In this document: positions 62,222-64,000 of the stretch, in pieces
Numbering within the stretch: the stretch's first letter is position 1
Layout of the letters: the number at the start of each line of letters is the position of its first letter
Source of the DNA: Butyrivibrio sp. INlla16
GTDB taxonomy: Bacteria; Bacillota; Clostridia; Lachnospirales; Lachnospiraceae
Assembly: GCF_900104155.1 (NCBI RefSeq)
Contig: NZ_FMYB01000019.1
Location: 18,184 to 82,183, forward strand
Direction: 5' to 3'
DNA length: 64,000 nt
Position numbers and translations under genes: made by a program
The notes under the pieces: generated by a model
Database searches by the model: none
Told to the model about the DNA's origin: nothing
What the model saw: the letters and a program-made list of their open reading frames with translations, nothing else

Positions 62222-62950
62222 ATGCGACAAAGAATAAGAAAGACGACTCTACTAATATCATTACTTCTTTTCCCGATTACAATGTGGTATTTTTCGCCCT
62301 ATATTATTATTAATGCGGCAATGGAACATATCATAAACGGAAGTTTTATCATGTTTGCAGCGATGCTTATTTTTTCAATGTTTTTCGGAAGAGTCTGGTG
62401 CGGATATCTATGCCCTGCGGGAGGGCTTCAGGAATGCGCGCAGCGGATAAATGATAAGCCTGTAAAACAGGGGAAACGTGATAAAATCAAATATGTGATA
62501 TGGATTATCTGGATATGCGCTGTAATTGCTGCATTTGTGATGGGGAAGAATGATGTGACCATTAATCCTTTCTACATGACGGACCATGGCATATCCATTG
62601 CAAGCATATACAACTATGTAATCTATTATGGCGTAATACTCTTATTGCTGGTGCCCGCGCTGATCCATGGCAAAAGAGCAGCATGTCATTACATCTGCTG
62701 GATGGCGCCCTTTATGGTAATCGGAAGCAGTATTGGACGATTCCTGCACCTGCCACAGCTCCATATTGAAGCAGAAATGGATAAATGTATATCCTGTGGA
62801 AAGTGTAACAGGGCATGCCCGATGGGACTTGATGTAAAGAAGCTGGTGGCAGAGGGAAAGAATGCCAAATGCAGCGAGTGTATTCAGTGCGGCGCCTGTG
62901 TTGACGAGTGCCCTAAAGCAGTTCTGAAATATAAGCTGCTTTGGAAATAA
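62222..62950 (+). CDS. 4Fe-4S membrane protein (NapH/YccM-like)
   Basis: A 242-residue protein with four transmembrane helices and two ferredoxin clusters near the C-terminus. CGYLCPAGGLQECAQ near residue 60 is the NapH-type motif; CISCGKCNRACP and CSECIQCGACVDECP bind the two clusters. It should pass electrons across or along the membrane. AAAGGAG precedes the start. It is co-transcribed with the PadR gene. Confidence 0.85.
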   Translation: MRQRIRKTTLLISLLLFPITMWYFSPYIIINAAMEHIINGSFIMFAAMLIFSMFFGRVWCGYLCPAGGLQECAQRINDKPVKQGKRDKIKYVIWIIWICAVIAAFVMGKNDVTINPFYMTDHGISIASIYNYVIYYGVILLLLVPALIHGKRAACHYICWMAPFMVIGSSIGRFLHLPQLHIEAEMDKCISCGKCNRACPMGLDVKKLVAEGKNAKCSECIQCGACVDECPKAVLKYKLLWK

Positions 62951-63013
62951 TTGCTCTTAGAGGTAATAACTGCTTTTGAAGTAAATCGTCACAAAAAAAT
63001 CAGGAGAAAAGAC

Positions 63014-63556
63014 ATGGCAAAAGACAGGAAGATAGATGTTGTAATATTAGGTCTTTTATCCCACGAAGACCTTACCGGATATGATATTAAAAAGAGGCTG
63101 GATGGAGCGATAGGCTTTTTCTGGAAAGGCAGCTTTGGAAATATCTATCCCGCGTTGACTGCAATGGAGAAAAAAGGACTTGTTTCAAAAAAGAAGAACT
63201 CTAAGACCGGGGGCAGGGAGAAAATACCTTATCATATCACCAAGCAGGGAATCAAGGCTCTTCAGGCATGGCTACAGGAGGAACAGACTTCCAATGAACT
63301 TCGATATGAAACTCTCTTGAAACTATATTTTGGTGGGGCTGCAGATAGGAGTCTTGCAATCAGGAATATCCAAATTTTTGAGGAGGATGTTAAGCGCAAC
63401 CTGACAGTACTAAACATGTATAAAGATAATCTGGAAAAAGTGCTGGATGAAGAGGATCACATTTTCTATTATCTAACAGTGACTTTTGGAATTGACACCT
63501 ACGAGGCGTATCTTAAGTGGTGCGCCAAGGCAAAAAAACTTCTGAGAGATGGTTAA
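63014..63556 (+). CDS. PadR family transcriptional regulator
   Basis: A 180-residue repressor with a winged helix at residues 5-85 (VVILGLLSHEDLTGYDIKKR, then FGNIYPALTAMEKKGL) and a helical C-terminal dimerisation domain of the Vir type. The start at 63014 follows CAGGAG. It likely represses its own operon through the 13-bp iterons at 62157-62195. Confidence 0.88.
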   Translation: MAKDRKIDVVILGLLSHEDLTGYDIKKRLDGAIGFFWKGSFGNIYPALTAMEKKGLVSKKKNSKTGGREKIPYHITKQGIKALQAWLQEEQTSNELRYETLLKLYFGGAADRSLAIRNIQIFEEDVKRNLTVLNMYKDNLEKVLDEEDHIFYYLTVTFGIDTYEAYLKWCAKAKKLLRDG

Positions 63557-63591
63557 GATCTGAATCAAAACAGATAGCGATAAGATAAATC

Positions 63592-63652
63592 AGTGAAAAA
63601 CAGTGCATTATTAGTGAAACTTAGTAATGACTTTCTTTTCTGAGCATATAAC
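63592..63652 (+). promoter_or_regulatory. family B promoter B5
   Basis: AGTGAAAAACAG at 63592 and AGTGAAACT at 63613 (21-bp period). TATAAC lies at 63647-63652, 34 bp after the second AGTG. An IS1380-type element begins ~70 bp downstream, so the gene this promoter once served is not visible. Confidence 0.6.
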
Positions 63653-63719
63653 CTGAATTATTCATGACAACTTAAACCTCTGAAATCAAACTCATAATCC
63701 GATTTTTTTGAAATGGATG

Positions 63720-64000
63720 CCTAGAATAAGCGGGAATCAGTCCTAAAAATGGGTAGACTGTCCCTATGAATCAGAAATACAGACTTTTAAGTTATCAAGG
63801 TACATCAATAGTTGCTATTCCAACTGTGGATTTAAGCTGCTTATATTTGTAAGTGTTTCATAGAACTCAGATATGTAAGGGCAGCTGCTACACAGCTTGA
63901 AATAAATATATCTACCTGATCTGACTACCTTAACGGCAATCTTGATCAGTTTCAAACGGATTGTATCTGCACACTGCTTCTTCATGGAAGCACACAGAGC
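63720..64000 (-). mobile_element. IS1380-type element, one end (partial)
   Basis: The likely end begins CCTAGAATAAGCGGG at 63720, near the start of terminal repeats in this family. The transposase gene lies on the minus strand and runs out of the window. Only one end is visible. Confidence 0.5.
63815..64000 (-). CDS. IS1380 family transposase, C-terminal part
   Basis: Sixty-one codons are visible, running off the window edge at 64000 and ending at a TAG (63815-63817). The protein includes MKKQCADTIRLKLIKIAVKV and SGRYIYFKLCSSCPY, which match the DDE-domain end of IS1380 transposases (RLKLIKIGAKV type). The remainder lies outside the window. Confidence 0.7.
   Translation of the reverse strand, partial: ALCASMKKQCADTIRLKLIKIAVKVVRSGRYIYFKLCSSCPYISEFYETLTNISSLNPQLE

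Noticed and set aside
1..64000. tRNA, rRNA or CRISPR arrays
   Set aside because: No cloverleaf-like sequence ending in CCA, no conserved rRNA segments and no regularly spaced 25-40 bp repeats were seen by eye; a covariance-model scan would be needed to rule out weak candidates.

Overview
The window looks like a chromosomal segment of an anaerobic Firmicute of the Lachnospiraceae, probably Butyrivibrio or a close relative. This is inferred from the nadK-argR-recN order, a DUF1836 gene, an RlmD with a Lachnospiraceae-type C-terminal extension, DUF3021/LytTR pairs and strong AGGAGG ribosome binding sites. No rRNA, tRNA or CRISPR array was seen. Taxonomy is inference.

1-8.4 kb is housekeeping: the end of a probable tlyA, then nadK, argR, recN, a DUF1836 gene, pcrA, a small membrane protein and rlmD. 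Two REP-like double-hairpin elements flank pcrA.

8.5-29.7 kb is the most unusual part: a double-glycine (GG) leader secretion locus. It encodes a short HlyD-like adaptor, a C39 peptidase ABC exporter and a second ABC exporter of the NHLP type. With them are eight small proteins (called P1-P8 here). Each has a leader ending in GG, 20 residues long in six of them, followed by a 66-74 residue cargo that looks beta-rich. No RiPP maturase gene is visible, so the cargo may be exported as folded, unmodified microproteins. Around them lie a SpoIIE-like phosphatase with STAS and anti-sigma-type kinase genes, a phosphorelay (two hybrid kinases, an HPt protein, a receiver protein), a LytTR regulator with DUF3021, a lipoprotein that contains a copy of the P8 cargo domain, and an HExxH membrane protease. 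Three promoters here share a 21-bp-period direct repeat (GACCGAATAGAC) exactly 41 bp upstream of a GATAAW -10 box and lack a -35 box; they look like activator-dependent LytTR-type promoters.

29.8-32.2 kb is a STAND NTPase with a helical-repeat C-terminus. 32.2-39.5 kb is an integrated mobilisable element: centromere-like iterons, a leader ORF with a terminator, ParM/ParR-like genes, a DUF3847 gene, a probable oriT, a MobA/MobL relaxase, an XRE regulator and a serine recombinase broken by a stop codon and a frameshift.

39.6-45.9 kb is accessory: an autoregulated TetR gene, a chloramphenicol acetyltransferase-like gene, several gene remnants, a GyrI-like protein, an ABC transporter, an AIM24-type protein and an alpha/beta hydrolase. 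46.1-63.6 kb carries a GHKL sensor kinase, a sugar-binding lipoprotein, a run of small enzyme genes (kinases, acetyltransferases, a carbamoyltransferase-like protein, a racemase), an IS91-type element, an ABC-2 exporter, a CPBP protease, a beta-lactamase-like hydrolase and a ferredoxin/PadR pair. Five promoters in this part, plus one divergent site, share a second 21-bp-period direct repeat (AGTGtAAAA) about 33 bp upstream of the -10 box. This suggests a local regulon, perhaps linked to the GHKL kinase. The window ends inside an IS1380-type transposase gene.
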